Positions 13,093-25,709 are shown, counted from the first letter of the stretch. The stretch is DNA of 64,000 nt from Paulownia fortunei (GCA_019321725.1 CM033116.1:4770642-4834641); one strand, 5' to 3'. Translations and numbers: made by a program. The notes: generated from the sequence alone by a model not told the origin.

Positions 13093-13114
13093 AGAGAGAG
13101 AGAGAGAGAGAGAG
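13093..13114. repeat. (GA)n tract in the U2AF35 leader / promoter
   Basis: An uninterrupted AG repeat of 22 bp lies 100-120 bp upstream of the U2AF35 ATG, so it reads CT on that gene's sense strand. CT/GA tracts are common near plant transcription starts. A TATATA element sits just beyond it (13121-13126). Confidence 0.7.
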
Positions 13115-13186
13115 ACAGAGTATATAAGAGAAGATGGGTTAATTGAAGTCTACTTCTGGATTCTTCCAAAGCTAAACAAAGATGAT

Positions 13187-13216
13187 TATAATATATTGTT
13201 GAAGCTATAGTACCAA
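13187..13216 (+). promoter_or_regulatory. Plant-type upstream elements of the tRNA gene
   Basis: A TATA-like TTATAATATATTG (13187-13199) lies about 25-35 bp upstream of the mature tRNA, and a CAA triplet (13214-13216) about 5-7 bp upstream. Both are known features of strongly expressed plant tRNA genes; CAA marks the Pol III start. Confidence 0.65.
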
Positions 13217-13220
13217 CGAA

Positions 13221-13303
13221 GGTGGTTTGCCCGAGTGGTTAAGGGGGAAGACTTAAGATCTTCTGCACATAAGTGCGCGTGGGTTCGAACCCCACAGCCA
13301 CCA
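13221..13303 (+). tRNA. tRNA-Leu (anticodon UAA)
   Basis: The acceptor strands GGTGGTT and AGCCACC pair, followed by discriminator A. The anticodon stem GAAGA/TCTTC closes the 7-base loop CTTAAGA, giving anticodon TAA. A long class-II variable arm (TGCAC..GTGCG) is present, as expected for leucine tRNA. The T-arm is GTGGG-TTCGAAC-CCCAC, with box B GGTTCGAACCC. There is no intron and CCA is not encoded as a tail. All stems are intact, so the gene is probably active. Confidence 0.96.
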
Positions 13304-13305
13304 TC

Positions 13306-13310
13306 TTTTT
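13306..13310 (+). terminator. Pol III oligo-T terminator
   Basis: A run of five T begins 2 bp after the discriminator base of tRNA-Leu. Confidence 0.85.
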
Positions 13311-13656
13311 CCTGATTTCATTTTCAGCCTTATTTCTTTTGTTTTTATACATATTTCCTAATTATAAATGTATGTCCTTTTCTTTTTCTTTTTTTAGAAA
13401 TGATCTATATTCTCTCATTTTTTATAGTCAATTCTGGGGCACAACTAATACAAACATCCACTCACAAGAAAAGTGTTTCTAAATTTAGAAGCAACATTTC
13501 AAAATAAGTTGTTAACACACCATTTTAGCGACTTTAAAGTCGTAGCACTTTCTAGTTGTTTATCAAGTATTTTTACTAATATCATGCTCAATTTCAATAG
13601 TTGTCTTCTACTTTTGTCTCAATACTCTTAGTCCTAGCTACCTCGTTATCTCATTT

Positions 13657-13780
13657 ATGGATGTGTAATGCTATAGTATTAATAGAAGATTGAACATTGT
13701 GAAGTGTATTTATGGCATTCATGGATGTGTAGTACTATAGTATTAATAGAAGATTGAACATTGTGAAGTGTATTTATTAT
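13657..13780. repeat. 64-bp tandem duplication
   Basis: Two near-identical copies starting ATGGATGTGTA lie at 13657-13720 and from 13721. They differ by only a few bases. Confidence 0.85.
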
Positions 13781-14158
13781 CAAAATATAAAATTTTGAAT
13801 GTAAAATCATAACGAGCTTTTGCATTTTTTATCTTATACTCATTTATTAAATATTTCATGCACAGTACGATCTAGTTACTATTTTTCTAAAATAAGATAT
13901 TATTTGTAAACTTCTAAAAAAAAATCCTTTAAGCACTCTCTCTCTCCAACATATTACTTATCCTTGTTTGGACTCTAATCCTTGCCCCCATTTAAACTTC
14001 ATGAAGCCCAATAACCTAACATTCACCTTTAAAGCCCAAATTTGAACTTCGTGAAGCCCAATAACTTAAGAATCATCTTTCCCCTTTTACCTCCGCGGGT
14101 ACTGACGCATTCGAAGCCCACTACAAGCATTCAAATCATAAGCAACGTCCGTGACAAG

Positions 14159-14310
14159 AAATTAAGTGATAATGTTAAATTATCATTAATTATATATACT
14201 AAATTATCATTAACTATAAAGTTTTTTAAAATCATATTGTGATAGACCAAAAATAGTTATAGCTAAATACATAATTTAGTGATAAATTTAACATTATCAC
14301 TTAGTATTTT
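14159..14310. mobile_element. Foldback MITE, ~150 bp
   Basis: The left arm (AAGTGATAATGTTAAATTATCA) is the inverse of the right arm (TTTAACATTATCACTTAG), with a loop of about 60 bp. The core TGATAATGTTAAATTATCAC resembles the sub-terminal motif of the CACTA-type element in CslA copy C. They may be relatives, but the ends are not sharp enough to decide. Confidence 0.6.
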
Positions 14311-16284
14311 GTTATTAATAGTGAATATATATATATATTTAAGGCAAGCTGTATATATAGTAATTTGTTGGAATTATATTCCAATTGATTCGAAGTTGGA
14401 AATAGTTCACTGATTTAACCAAGAAACTTTGGACAAGGCGATATCATATAACCAAAAATGTAAGAGCAACTGGTATAGTTCAAAAAGTTGGCCCATTTTA
14501 AGAGGGGCTGGGGCTTCTGTATCAGGCCCATACTATCACAACCCGTTCCAACTTCCTTCGTGTTGTGTTTATTACACATACAGTTTAGACTCCAAGAACT
14601 AAGCTTGTTAACATTTTTTACCGATTGAATTGAACTAAAATCAAAATTTTACTTTGTATCTGAAAACTTTGACTTGATATTTAATTTTTTATTTTTTAAC
14701 ATTTTGATATTCTATTCGATATTAGTATCTGTGATTGATTTACGAACATAACTGAATACCAATTTTTTTTGTACTTTTTATTTTATTTATAATTTAGGGT
14801 CTTTCTTTGACTTTTCTTTTCCAGTTTCCTCATTCTTGTTTTGTGTTCATAGCCCATAAGTTTTCTTCTCACTTTTCTCTCACTTTCAAAGGCTAAAGTT
14901 CAACCATCGCCACCCACCATTAGCCGCCGACAATCACATTCGAGACACTAGTCGTCGCACTATTTTGATGTATCCCATCGATATTGCCTTTTGTTCTTTT
15001 ATCCTCGTGCCTTTTGTGCAAGTAGCTATTTTGGTCCGGTTGTTCTTTCATCCATAAATTATCAATTTTTTTTTGGCAATTAACAAATCAAACATTTATA
15101 AATTAATTTGATATTCAGAATATTTAATTTTTCTGTTGAAATTTTGATACGTTAGGATACGATTATACCAATTGCACGCCCACCAAGAACTATCCAAATT
15201 CTTAAAAAAAGAGAAGTCTAAATTAAACTTTTCTATTGTTTTAAAGCGATAAATCAAATTAAAATGAAAAGTAGCCTTTGAATTTGAGAGCAAGATCAAA
15301 GCAAAAGATTCATAAACTTGAAATTCTCATAAATTTTAATTTAAAAGTAATTTGATTGAATTGAACAATTAACACATGACATGATATGGGAGAAACACTT
15401 TTATATTATTATAAACAATATATATCAAATTAAAACACTTTTTTTCCCCTCAAATGTCTTGAGAATTCATGTTCAAAAGCACAACTTGAAACATATTTAA
15501 TATTTACCGCTATTACTTCATTCTTTCGAGAGTTTTATGAGTCGCAAATAACATCACAAAAAAATTTATTTTGATCGAAAAACAAATCTGATTTTGTTAA
15601 TCATACAACATAAGAGTACTTGATAACTTAGGTGGGACTTAAAATTATTATAGAAAATCATGATAATGCAAGAAAGGTCCAATAAATGGAGAATATTTGA
15701 TGGGGGCAATGCCAGATAATGCAGCAAATAAGGACCCCAAATTTCAAAACCCCATATGGGTTCATATGTTCCCCAGCAATTTGATGGAGACACTTAGTAC
15801 TTTTTTTGTGTGTGTCATTGTTTGATTTAATGTTGCAATAATGGAACAAAAAAAAAGAGGGACAAGTTTGTAACGCCAATTAACACAAAGACAGCAGAGT
15901 TGAGAGGACGCTTCAACCAACCAAAACATTAAAAATGGGTTCGTGCCCATGTGTGTGGCATTGTGAAATTTTGTGTCCATTTTTGGGTTTGGACCACTTT
16001 CTTCCCATGTCACAGGGCTCATATGATTTATGTATGTGTGTGTGTGTGTGTGTATCATTTTTAGCATATGTTATTTAATTGGTGAAAAATGAGAAGAAAA
16101 AGATTCAAGTCTAGTTGCCCATTGTGTACCTATTGTCTTCCTTGTATACTTTTAGAGAGATTAGACTTTATGCCCTTGTTTAGGTATTTTAATTCGATAA
16201 ATTAGCATGTATCTACGGCAAATTTCCTGGTCATATACGTTTGCCAAAAAAACAAGGGTATTCTGTGTAAGATCAATGTAAAAA

Positions 16285-16619
16285 GGATGGTAACGAGGTA
16301 GGTCTAAATTCATTTATTTTGTAGTGAGTTTTAACATTATAAATGAGTTTGGATCGAATTTTATTTTTTTCATTTTCAAATTTGACCCAAACCCTCTTTT
16401 TTATTAAATTTTTATTATTATATATGTTTATATATTATTTTTGAGAAAAATAAATTTTTTTAGAAAGTTTTAATAGTATTATTTTAAATATAATTTTTAA
16501 TATTTTTTAAAATATAAAACAGATCTAACGGATTTACTCATCGCTCTGGATTTGAATCCTTAATAATTTTAGCGAATTTGATCTCGAGTCCAGACGTACC
16601 GATCCATTGTCATCTCTAA
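16285..16619 (+). repeat. Dispersed 'GGNATGGCAAYGG' repeat, copy 2
   Basis: The segment opens GGATGGTAACGAGG and closes GATCCATTGTCATCTCT, so it has imperfect inverted ends, around an AT core with TTTTTAATATTTTTTAAAATAT. The layout is the same as at 4672-5044 and 34209-34658. Confidence 0.55.
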
Positions 16620-18117
16620 ATGCAATGTGTTCTTGGCAATGCCATTTACCTAAATATTTGAGGATTTTTCTTTTGTTGTAAATAATTAACTTAGAACTTG
16701 TGAAAGTGAAGTTTAAGTTATATTTTTTTGCTATTCAGGTGAGATTGAAAGAACTATTAATGATCAGTATCTTAGTAAAGTGGGAGTAGCATAAAAATGT
16801 ATCAAATCAACTTCATTAATTCTACTGAATTTGGACATATTTTAATGGAGACAAATGAGTATGAGCCCATTTACAGGTAAAGGTGTGGCCAAACCAGGCA
16901 GGTACACAAAATCAAAAATAATTGACATGAATTTTTGCTTAACTCGGTATGCCGACACATGAGTAGGTCACTTGTTCACTTCATAAAAATGGATTGCCGT
17001 GTTCCACTCATTCTCGACTTCTAAACTTTTTGTCCTTATATTTGTTCATCTACATTAGAGACAGATTAAGTGCACCCAAGAGGGGAATAAATTGTTTCAA
17101 TAATTCGTCCAAAAGTCCTCATTCTTAATCATACTTCCTTGTTTGCAATTTGTAAGATTAGTGGTTATAATTCTTAATCTGTCGGTCCAAATAAATTCAC
17201 AATCCTCTATTTCACGAAAGTCACATGTCAACAATCAAATTTATTTAGAATTATTATTGATACAATCTCTCACAATACGTCTTTTGATTTATATAAAAAA
17301 GAAACATTGTATCGTTAACAGTCGATCAAATTCGACTAATGTTTAATGCACAATACAACACGTCGCACGCTGACTGTTGAATCACAATCACATTTAGAGG
17401 TGCTTATCGAGGACAGTAATGAAAAATAAAACTCATTTTCATTGATAATTAAAAATAAATTATAATATAAAATGTGTATAATGTTGGAGGAGTTACCATA
17501 ATTTTTTTTATTCTTGTTGTTGGACTAAAATGACTGTTTTTGTGGTGTTTGTACCGTATCGACTTTCATGCCTTTGTTTTGCTTTTGCTTTTATTTCTTT
17601 GTTACATTACCATATGCTAACTCCCTTTGTGCTTTTTGTACAAAAGGTTATTCATGAGTAGATTTGGTTATAAAGAGGTGGAGAAAACTACAAGTAAAAT
17701 ATGATGCTTACTAAAAGCATATGGAATCATCAAACTCTAGTTTATATAACGAATTATGTATAGCTTGCCCTAGCAACTTGAGTATGGGAGCAAATCAAGA
17801 AAATTTACATAACAATGATGAGACAATTTTTAAGTTTATTTTTCCGCCTCAAATTTGTTACTCTTTTGTTGTTATTTCGTTCCAAAACAAGGCTATATTT
17901 TCTAAGATGAAAATTATGTTTTCAAAAGTAACATCTCATTTAGAAAAATAATTTAGTGCTACTAACTTTGAATTACTATTTTTAAGGATAATAGTATAAA
18001 ATTATATAATTTTTTTTTTGTATTTTTTAACTCTCATCTAGAACTTCATATCCGATCAAACATGAATTTTAATTCTGAAATGGATGAAGTATTTGATAAC
18101 CAACAGGGTAAATAAAA

Positions 18118-18330
18118 AACTACCCTTGACATTTAACATAATTATAAAAAAAATTCAATTATCTTTTAAAATTATAAATATTATGTTGAAGTACCACGAA
18201 CACCCCTCGAAGTTTGTTATTAATTTATAAATATTCATTCAATAGGCATAATTTGTAAAACAAAAATATATGTTAATAAAATATTTATAATTTCGAAAGA
18301 TAATTTTATTTTTTATAATTAAATTAATTT
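18118..18330. mobile_element. Foldback MITE, ~210 bp
   Basis: The left arm contains AATTATCTTTTAAAATTATAAATATT, and its inverse AATATTTATAATTTCGAAAGATAATT lies in the right arm. The interior carries CCACGAACACCCCTCGAAG. This is a typical plant short inverted-repeat element; no target duplication was established. Confidence 0.55.
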
Positions 18331-18669
18331 TTTTTTTTTTTATAATTACTCAAAACAGTGGTAAAGGCACTTCAACTATCCTTATCAATACATAGTTCTC
18401 CCATACTTTATGCTAAAAGAGGGCTTCCTAGCTCTCTCTCTCAATGGGACAAGCAAAAGTAAACAGGCTAAAAATAATACTTCAAGGAGAAGGATCTGAA
18501 TTTGAGCAATTTTATGCCCAATCTATTGTTCAAAAGGAGGGGTAAACAATTAGCCCTAGTTGGCGAGGGGGCGCACAATGCCTAGTTGGTACATCACTTT
18601 CTTTTTAGCCAAAGTTTCCAATCAATGAACCAAAGGTTAATAAATAATGCAAAAGATTTTTAGGAATAT

Positions 18670-18840
18670 AATGTCCATTCTTGGGTGTATGCTAAATCAT
18701 TGCTAATGTCACAATCATAAAGATTTGATATAACAAGTGGAAGGTGATAATGACTATATTTATATTTTCCCTCCAAAACTAATTTTGACAAGATTGATAA
18801 AAGAATAATCAACTCAGAATTTTGTTGTTGCTTAGAGATG
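18670..18840. repeat. 3'-flank block shared by CslA copies A and C
   Basis: This block (CTAATGTCACAATCATAAAGA ... ATTTTGACAAGATTGATAAA) aligns with 52630-52795, just downstream of copy C. It marks the ancestral 3' flank of the duplicated unit. In A it lies about 1.4 kb beyond the stop codon, in C only about 140 bp. Confidence 0.7.
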
Positions 18841-19574
18841 GAAACAAGATTTTATGTTGGAGGGCCAGGAAAATTTTCATAACTAATTCAATATGTAATA
18901 TCAACAACCCCCACCCCCACCCCCCACATATACCCTATAATATTCATGAGAATTCAATAGTATAGAAAATCCAGATTTTGAGAGGAAAGAGTCCCATCAG
19001 TACGTGCATCATATCATACAAGAATAAATTCAATATCTATCTTTTTTCTTTTGTTGTAGTTTTGATTTGATTGTTGGAAAATTATTATCGGATACATCAA
19101 CGTATCTAACGATTTCATATTACAGGTAAGAACTCGTCATCATGCAATCATGTATTTTAGTAGGAGTTGAAGCTTACTAACCCAAAGGCTATATACTTCA
19201 CTCTATATGGAGGTGTGACTATTTCACACTTAGGGTTGGAGGTTACCTACTTCAGCATCTATGAGCGCGAAAATAGCGAAAAAGTAATTCATGGCAAGTT
19301 AAACTTCTAATCTCTTCTTGGGGAGAAATGATTAAGGATTTAGAAATCATTTGGCTTGCGAATATAGTACATATGAAAGTGGAAACAAAAGAACAGATAT
19401 TATGATGTTTCTGATTCAGTTTTAATGTGACACGAAAAGCATCAAATTCTATGTGGCCCTGCCTTAGACAAGATTTGCATTCACAAAAAAGCAGAAAAAT
19501 TTGCATCACAATACTCTAATCTGCCCACAACTTTTATTTTTTTTCATTTTTTTTTTTCTCTTGGAACACAAACA

Positions 19575-19795
19575 AGAACATAGTAATATTATTTCAGCAT
19601 GAGTTTTGCTGCAGAGATTTCTGGATACTCTGCCTACAAAGGCTCTAATTTCACTACATAGTTTTACAGTATCAGACCATGTTGATTTTTGTAACTTCAA
19701 TGCAATCCACAAATATTATTATATCCATTTCCAATATAATTGAGAAAACACTTCCTTCACAATATACTATGATCTAAGGAAGATGAGACTCCAAA
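19575..19795. repeat. 3'-flank block shared by CslA copies A and B
   Basis: From TATTATTTCAGCAT through GAGAAAACACTTCCTTCACA to GGAAGATGAGACTCC this block aligns closely with 38160-38365, downstream of copy B. The two share long runs such as ACAGTATCAGACCATGTTG. Together with the coding homology this shows that the A/B duplication included the 3' flank. Confidence 0.8.
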
Positions 19796-20191
19796 ATTGA
19801 AAACTGGCACAACTGGAAGAGACAGTTAGTACAACCTGTTCGGCGTGGCCATCAGTTTATTTCCTCTTCAAGCTAAAAAAAAACAAAAAAAGGAAAAAGA
19901 ACCTTAAAAAAATAAAATTACTTAACAAAATGAAATACAATCACACAACTAAAACCCCTATATTTTTTTTAAAAAAAAAAAATACATTACTTGTCTAGCT
20001 CTAATTTTCTTGATTGTATAACATGCTGATTCACACAGCATGCCCTTTCTGCACCTTCTGCCAACTTTTGCAGGCAGTAAGCAAGAGAATTTCAGGCCAA
20101 TTGAAGACTTGGAATCTTGTGTACATATTTTGTGTAGACTAGAAATACAGGAAGCTTGAAGGGACTCTGCCAACACATATACGTGTGTAGA

Positions 20192-20209
20192 CGAGTTCTG
20201 CTGGTGGTG
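20192..20209 (-). repeat. Post-stop CAC/CAG triplets, copy A
   Basis: Immediately after the TAA of copy A the mRNA reads CAC CAC CAG CAG. It is the short allele of a triplet tract that is expanded behind the stop codons of copies B and C. Confidence 0.75.
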
Positions 20210-23200
20210 TTAAGAGCTCGGGACTATCGTGCCAACATAACCAAATCCCGCGATTGTAAAGGTGATGACTTGAAGGAAGAGATATATGAAATAGTTGTTC
20301 TTTCCATAGAGGAAGTCATAGCATCCACAGATGAAAAGAAAGACTGCAAATCCCAGCTCGTGTAGCTGTATTCTGCAAAATAGAACGACAAGATGAATCG
20401 TTTTAACAATGATTAGAACACACAGATGTTATGTTAAAGAAGCATATGATCAAATGGTAAATGCTGATGAACTCTAAGCTTCATTCTGCAATCTAGGAGA
20501 AACAATTCAGACAGAAATAGTACGAGATTTTAACCTGTCTCCGAGGAACTTGGATAGGGATTTCTTTGGTGCAGTTGATTTGGTGTTGGATTTGTTTTTG
20601 AGAGTGTCTCCAAGTTTTTCAGTGACAACCCATTCATTAACTCTCTTAGCCTCCAGCAGACCAATGATTGTCGCCTTGGTCCGGTGGAAAGACATTACAT
20701 TCTCAAAAAGGACCCAATAGAACAAAAGATGGAATGACCTGAAATTTTAGATTCCAATCAGTAAAATCATGTTCAAATCCAAGCAGAAATATAAACTTAA
20801 ATTAGTACTTCAACATTACCTTGGAGTTCCGACTGAGTTAAGGATGGTTATGATGCAAGGAATGTAAATGGCTCCCCATTTCGGGACATCTACTTCAGGC
20901 ACCATAATTGTAAATGGTAGAACCACACAGTAAAAGAAGAAAGTGAACATGTGGGCGATGATCTTTCGAACAAAGAAGAAGCTGTAGATCACGTAAAACT
21001 TCTTATAGAGCGTAACTTTCTGCCAAAGCACAAAAACAAGTAATTAAAGTCCTAGTACGACTATATTATTGCATTATGTTCGGTAAAAAAAAACATAATG
21101 TTCATAGCACATAACAAACCTTGTTCAGAGCAATATCCATCATCATTTTCCTGAATAAATTAGCTGGACCGCAAGACCACCTGTGCTGCTGGAACCGGAA
21201 GGCTTTAAAAGTACTGGGAAGTTCACTTTTCACCTGTCGGAGAAAACAAATATCAGTTGCGTTTCACTTTTCATGTAATAGGTTCACAAAAAACATTGTG
21301 AGGACTAAAACTAGACAATCTTGAAAATGCACCTGGAGGTCTCCAAGGTATAGAAATTTCCAGCCCTTGAGACCAGAACGAACCGCAAGATCCATGTCCT
21401 CTACTGTGGTTCTGTCTTTCCAACCTCCAGCCTCATTGATTGCAGCAATTCTCCATATCCCACCAGTTCCTGCGAGAGTGCTAGTTTGTTATAGCTAGTC
21501 TTATTACCAAATGCTTTAGATTAACTGAAAATAATCAATGAAGAAGTTAAAATTAATGATTAAGAATGTTGTCTATCATTAAGACAGGTTCCAGGGAAGG
21601 GGTTCCAATTTTAATTACTTGAATTATTGCTTTATTAAACACATTTGACTAACCATTGAAGCCGAAGAAGGCATGAGTGGCTGAACCCACTTCTTGCTCA
21701 ACTGTAAAATGATAGTCCAATGACATTTCTTGCATTCTTGTCAGCAAGCATTCATTTGCATTCACTGCAATTAACCAAATAACATTTCATGTTCCTGTAA
21801 GTTAGTTCAACCAATAACAAAGGAAACTAACTATCAAAATTTAAAAAAAAAAAATTGAGCAACTTTCCCAATCCCATAGTCGTAAAACAAGTCCCTTTTC
21901 TTGTTATGGTAGTTGATGAATTGAAATCCCAGACTAATAAAAATTGTTCCAATTAATTATATAATATTTTTTTTATAATTCAAGAATTTTGAATAAATCA
22001 AGAACAACACATTAACGGTCAATAATTATAAAGTAGAAAAATTAAAATATGTATATATTATCAATAATACCAAAATTATCCAAGGAAGCCAAACATAAAT
22101 GAAACATATGATTAGGACCATGTGAGCAGGAAAAGAGCTGTTACTTTACTGACACCACGTGACATGAACATTAAAATAATTGCCACGTCACTTTGTCACA
22201 ACCTGGAATTACCACTTGGATTTTTGTTTCTCTCTTTCTAAAACTTTATTACACTCAAATTGTAACTGTCGGTGTACCATACCAACGTTGACACTGTTCG
22301 GGAAAAAGCCAAGTGCGGCTCCACCAATGGCGTCTGTGTGTACTGAGCCAGAGCATACTAGCACATGTAGGGTGTCCAAATGACAACTCTGCCCTCGAGT
22401 TGACCATTTCACTATATATATATATATATATTTATCCATATATAGTAAATAAAAAATAATCACCAACTTTAATTGTTGTTTGTCTGATTCCGAATAAAAG
22501 GACAAACCTGCCCCGCATATCTAGCACTTCCATGCCGATTAATCCGGAAGGGCACAGGTACTTTCAACAAAAGGTCAGGATAATTTCGTCATTGGGATAT
22601 TTGAGTGACGAAAATGATGTGAAATTAATTTTTAAAAATATATTAGACCTGACGGTGAGTTTCCATTAGCATTAAAAAAGGGGTTAATAAAAATTACGTG
22701 GAAAGAAGTGAAAGAATAAAGGCCAAATTAAGAAGCCTATTGCAAAACCAAGAAAAAAGGTATTTTATTTATTGTCTCCAAGAAGAAGAAAAAATATAAT
22801 GTTACCCGCTGGCAAATTGATGGTGTCTTTGTTTGCTAATTACTACTTATTTTGTCTTTATTAAATTAACTTATCAATAATTATAGATGGAGTCAAAAAT
22901 GGAGGTTTGGGGGATGAAATTTATTTTTTGTAAAAATAATAGATAAAGATGTATTTTTATTTTTATTTTAAATTTTAAAATTTAATTCTCAATAGAACTT
23001 ACAATACTAATGACATACATAGTACTGAAAGCTCCTATTATTATAAAGGAATATTTTCATTATAATTAGATTTTCATAGGTCAAGATATAATAAAGCTTA
23101 AGTCATAATGGGAAAAGAATCATAAGGTCAGCTTGTTAAATACGGGGTAGCTACAACTAATTAATTTCTATCAATATTAGTAATATAGTGGTGGTGGTTA

Positions 23201-25270
23201 AACTAAAACCCTACCTCACATACCAAGTCAAAAAAGATAATTAAGAAAAAGAGGAGGGGGAAATGGTAATATTTGGATTTGTTGGGTCCTAACTCCATCT
23301 CCGTGATACGTGGCGAGTTTAGACAAACAAGAGCAGTTGCAGAAGAGTCTCGCCCATTGATGGGTCCCAGTGTACCCGCAAAGCATGCAACAAATCTCTC
23401 CAAGAAGCAACGAGAAAAAAGCACACCAAAGAAGAATATGTACATTTATGACCGACACCCAACACCCCCCCCCCCACACCCCCCTGCCCCTAGTAATAGT
23501 GATAATAGTGTGTAGTAAGACCACCGACACTTTTGCCTGTTATGGCGTACGAAGAAAAATCATTAAGTGACTTAAATTTTACACTAATCCAAATGTTAAT
23601 TATATGTTTGGGAGTAATTAATAATTATTAAATACATAAAATAATGATTATTTATCGCAAATAAAATATGATATCAGTATACCATAAATAGTATTACCAT
23701 AAAAAAAAATTCAGGAGGACGACACATTACTACTCTTACGGCCTGTTATGGTCTTCTGAAAATTGAATTCGTGTATTAGTTATTGTTGAGCAATAAATGT
23801 GCAATTTTTTTTAGTGTCGTGGGAATCTTGTCCAGCACTAACAAAGGTACGTTAGTTATGGTAAAGAATGTGAGGCTTACCAAACCTCCACCGAGCTTGT
23901 ACAAGGGCAATATCCGGGTTGTGAATGAGAAAAGGGACAGCCCGCCGGAGAAAGTCGGGTTCGGGTCGGAAATCGGCATCGAAGATGACTACATATTCGC
24001 ATTCTTTGACATAGTCGCGTTTCAAGCCTTCCTTAAGGGCTCCAGCTTTGTAGCCTCCTCTTGTCTCTCTAATTTGGTATCTAATGTTGATGCCTTTGCT
24101 TGCCCACCTTATACATTCCTTCTCAACCATGTCCTAGAACATTAATAGAGATCATTAATACAAAATCAAAGACAACTATTATGTAATCACTAGACCCAAA
24201 TGGAGAAATTCAATGAAAAAGCTTCCAATCATGATAGTGTCTGTTTTGGTAAGTCATTAAGTGCAAATACCCTGAAAAGTTAGCATTAAAAGCTACATTG
24301 AGTGCCCCTTGTAGGAATGTACAGGAATAAGTGTGTATTGAAACGGCCAATAATAAAAACAAGGCTTGATCTATGATATGTATTACAGATTGGATTTTAT
24401 AAGATCAGGACAGCATAAAATTCAGTAAAAATGAGCTGGTTTTTGAGATTAGTGCATCGGAAAACAGCCCAGTGGTGAAGGGACAAGAAATGCCACAATC
24501 CCATTTCAGAATGAAATCATTGTTATAGCAGAACCCAAGGTGAAAAAACTAAAAGTTCTTGGTAAAAAACCCAAAAAAGAAAGGGGTAAAAAAAAGAAGC
24601 TGCTTTAGAGAATGTAAAATGTGGTAATTCCAAAACTGATACTACAGTGGAACTGAATTCATGATCAAACTTTTGGGTTTCTTGTTTTTTACTATAATGA
24701 AAAGAAATGACTTGTAGATTTATTCTATCTATAGATGTACCTTGATTACAAGGTCTGTGGAATCATCCAATACTTGAATCACCAGCCTATCAGCAGGCCA
24801 TGAAAGATTACACGCTGCACCAATGGAGATCTTGTAAACCTGGCACCAAAAGAACAATATTCTTCAGCCTTTTTTCCATTTCTTCTCACACATAACCATG
24901 TGTGTGTGTGTGTGAAAAGTGCAAATTCAAGAAAACATACCTCTTTTTCGTTGAACATGGGGATCTGAACAAGGACCATGGGGAAAGCCGCATTCCCCAT
25001 CTCCAAGTCATCTTTCATGGGCTCCCATTTGTATCTTTTTTCGGGCTTTTTCCAGAAGAGCTTCACAAGAATGATAACAACTCCCATGTAAAGCCTCTCC
25101 ATGAACACCATGATGGACATGGCCAAGCAAATGTACACACAAATCGTCAGCAATGGAACTATCAATGGCGCTTTGATTAGCTCCCACAATAGACCAAATT
25201 GCCCCGCGATGTCGGTCGTGTACCCCGGAAACGACTCTGGTATAAAAGTCTTAGCGGAAACTTCAGCCAT
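20210..25270 (-). CDS. CslA family glucomannan 4-beta-mannosyltransferase, copy A
   Basis: There are nine exons: 25270-24941, 24839-24741, 24133-23881, 21764-21654, 21469-21333, 21233-21120, 21019-20820, 20738-20535 and 20372-20210. They total 1611 nt, 536 aa, close to the 533 aa of CSLA9. Intron 3 is about 2.1 kb. It is a Golgi multi-pass GT2 enzyme expected to make mannan/glucomannan backbones from GDP-Man and GDP-Glc. Seen: N-terminal membrane segment about 35-60, then [16 protein letters not shown] (D135, D136); FDADF (D195, D197); TVEDMD (D289); QQHRW (325-329); then C-terminal membrane segments, including [13 protein letters not shown] and [15 protein letters not shown], ending GTIVPSS. 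All catalytic motifs are intact. It is the first of three tandem copies. The start is the first ATG of the family-typical MAEVSAK. Mannan synthase activity is family knowledge, not shown here. Confidence 0.93.
23465..23490 (-). other. G-rich tract in copy A intron 3
   Basis: The minus (sense) strand reads runs of 4, 6 and 11 G separated by CA and TGT. It could form a G-quadruplex in the pre-mRNA by using the long run twice. It may equally be a simple homopolymer expansion. Confidence 0.45.
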
Positions 25271-25439
25271 TTTTTATTTTTTTTTTCTGAATCAAGAAAC
25301 AGGGGGTTGCTCTGTTTTTCACTTTCTGATTATAGTATCTCAATAAATCAACAGATCTGCTGCCTCTCCCTTTCCCTTTTTTTCTATCTCAATATTGAAT
25401 GCAAAAACAAAGTAATTGGCATATAGGAGAGGAAATTGA

Positions 25440-25665
25440 ACTTCACAAAACAGAATGCAGTTGAAACTCTGAAGGGTTCTAGCCTAGTAGATGAGTTGCA
25501 GATCCCCTGTTTCAGCACCCCATTCTCTGCTCTCTCTGCTTTCAGTTTGAGCCAAACAATACTTCTGGTTTCTTACTATTGCATCAAAACAGAAGATAGA
25601 CAGAGAAGTATTGTGGCATTGTGAGCAGAGAGGAGAGAGAGAGAGGAGTTGAGGAGAGTGGAGCA
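25440..25665 (-). promoter_or_regulatory. 5' leader block of copy A conserved with copy C
   Basis: On the sense strand this leader shares ACAATGCCACAATACTT and GAAACAGGGGATCTGCAACTC with 57840-58000 upstream of copy C. It contains a short uORF starting MPQYFSV at 25619-25584 (11 codons plus stop). A TATA-like TATAAAAA at 25708-25701 suggests initiation near 25675, making a leader of about 400 nt. Copy B has no counterpart. Confidence 0.65.
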
Positions 25666-25709
25666 AGTTATGGGGGAGTCAGTGAGTGAGAAATGAAGTT
25701 TTTTTATAG

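Larger units (their letters stand above)
13311..18100. other. Intergenic, no gene seen
   Basis: Apart from the repeats listed separately, this is AT-rich spacer. Open frames at 15.57-16.07 kb and 17.72-17.95 kb have no recognisable content and AT-driven composition; the former contains a His/Thr run that is only the reverse of a (TG)n tract at 16035-16053. A partial duplication at about 13983-14074 repeats an 'ACTTC.TGAAGCCCAATAAC' segment. Confidence 0.5.

Noticed and set aside
15566..16067. Overlapping minus-strand frames of 73-101 codons
   Set aside because: One contains a His/Thr run produced by the (TG)n microsatellite. There are no motifs and the composition is AT-driven.
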